From Candidatus Aegiribacteria sp. (GTDB lineage: Bacteria; Fermentibacterota; Fermentibacteria; Fermentibacterales; JCC-6): a DNA stretch of 6,388 bases. This document shows positions 6,050-6,388 of the stretch, piece by piece. The position numbers were made by a program, and so were the translations under genes. The notes under the pieces are model-generated. The model made no database searches. It was given only the letters and a program-made list of their open reading frames with translations, and was not told the origin of the DNA. The first letter of the stretch is position 1. Each line of letters starts with the position of its first letter. Where the stretch lies: NCBI GenBank assembly GCA_030642525.1, contig DAOWNO010000129.1:1-6388 (forward strand), given 5' to 3'.

Positions 6050-6388
6050 TAAGTTTCCATGGAGATGGGTGATAGGGGGGCTTGCCGTTGCGGTTATTTC
6101 CCTCACAATTCTAATACCTCCGCCTGGCGTACCGTCCGAAAACGAAGAAGCAGAAGGACCCGCTGAACCGGAATCGGTCTATGAACCTGAAAATGCTGCT
6201 GTTTTGATTACGCCGGATACAATAATAGTGCTTGTTCTGAATGGAACAGAGATCGATGGGCTGGCTGGCAGGACTCAGAGGAAACTATCCTTATTTCTCA
6301 GCTGCCTGATCTTTCTGCTGCAAAAGTTGTCGCAAATATTCTTGGAGTGTCCGGGGAGTGCATTGTATGGGAGGTTCCCGCTGACGGC
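6036..6388 (+). CDS. Membrane-anchored protein with a LytR_C-like segment (3' end outside window, apparent frameshift)
   Basis: Partial. From GTG 6036 the protein starts MLTGNKFPWRW, then one hydrophobic segment VIGGLAVAVISLTILIPPP (about residues 12-30), an acidic Pro/Glu-rich linker, and VLVLNGTEIDGLAG. NGT...GLA after a membrane anchor is the opening of LytR C-terminal (LytR_C) domains, an extracytoplasmic fold of unclear function found in LytR-CpsA-Psr proteins and in stand-alone anchored proteins. After about base 6267 this frame becomes an unconvincing Leu/Phe-rich sequence. The frame starting at 6272 instead reads DSEETILISQL, then LSAAKVVANILGVSG, which suits the second half of the domain. 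ATG 6024 is an alternative start; GTG 6036 has GGGA (6026-6029) six bases upstream. The domain call is moderate because the domain is incomplete. The start overlaps the HIT gene. Confidence 0.6.
   Translation, partial: MLTGNKFPWRWVIGGLAVAVISLTILIPPPGVPSENEEAEGPAEPESVYEPENAAVLITPDTIIVLVLNGTEIDGLAGRTQRKLSLFLSCLIFLLQKLSQIFLECPGSALYGRFPLT

Noticed and set aside
5552..6060. Minus-strand frames across the HIT gene
   Set aside because: The HIT motif and flanking signatures fix the coding strand; the antisense translations are Ser/Pro-rich shadows.
1..6388. Possibility of a defence system, mobile element or other novel accessory system
   Set aside because: Every complete gene is a recognisable metabolic enzyme, codon and base use look uniform, and no terminal repeats, transposase, integrase, CRISPR repeats or toxin-antitoxin pair are visible.

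Overview
The window looks like a bacterial chromosome segment of moderate GC content (about half G+C by eye). It is densely packed with housekeeping biosynthesis genes, all on the + strand. A plant-plastid/Bacteroidota-like glutamyl endopeptidase, a DapL-type lysine-pathway enzyme and an Ap4A-phosphorylase-like HIT protein suggest a Gram-negative bacterium near the FCB group or a related candidate phylum. This placement is inference; no rRNA or marker gene is present to confirm it. I see no tRNA, rRNA, CRISPR array, insertion sequence, phage gene or integration site.

Layout: (1) bases 1-445 are the C-terminal end of an S9-family serine peptidase holding the whole catalytic triad. (2) Bases 446-636 are the only real intergenic gap. 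It holds a possible promoter, short inverted and direct repeats, and no convincing terminator. (3) From 637 to the right edge runs one tightly packed run of nine genes: an LL-diaminopimelate aminotransferase-like gene (dapL), folB, folK, a deoxynucleoside kinase, panC, panD, a short glmU-like nucleotidyltransferase, a HIT-family hydrolase/phosphorylase, and the start of a membrane-anchored protein with a LytR_C-like segment.

Most junctions in the run overlap by 4 to 14 bases, many as ATGA, GTGA or CTGA stop/start overlaps, and the longest gap is 2 bases. This implies one transcript with translational coupling. Non-ATG starts (TTG, GTG and a probable CTG) are frequent, so several starts were set by ribosome-binding site position and family N-termini.

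Functionally, the run joins cofactor supply (FolB and FolK are consecutive folate steps; PanD makes the beta-alanine that PanC condenses with pantoate) with cell-wall precursor supply (diaminopimelate and UDP-GlcNAc), deoxynucleotide salvage and dinucleotide clean-up. No dramatic unknown system was found. The points most worth checking are the GlmU-like protein that lacks the acetyltransferase domain, an 18-bp tandem duplication in its beta-helix, the CTG start of the kinase gene, and an apparent frameshift/deletion in the last gene.
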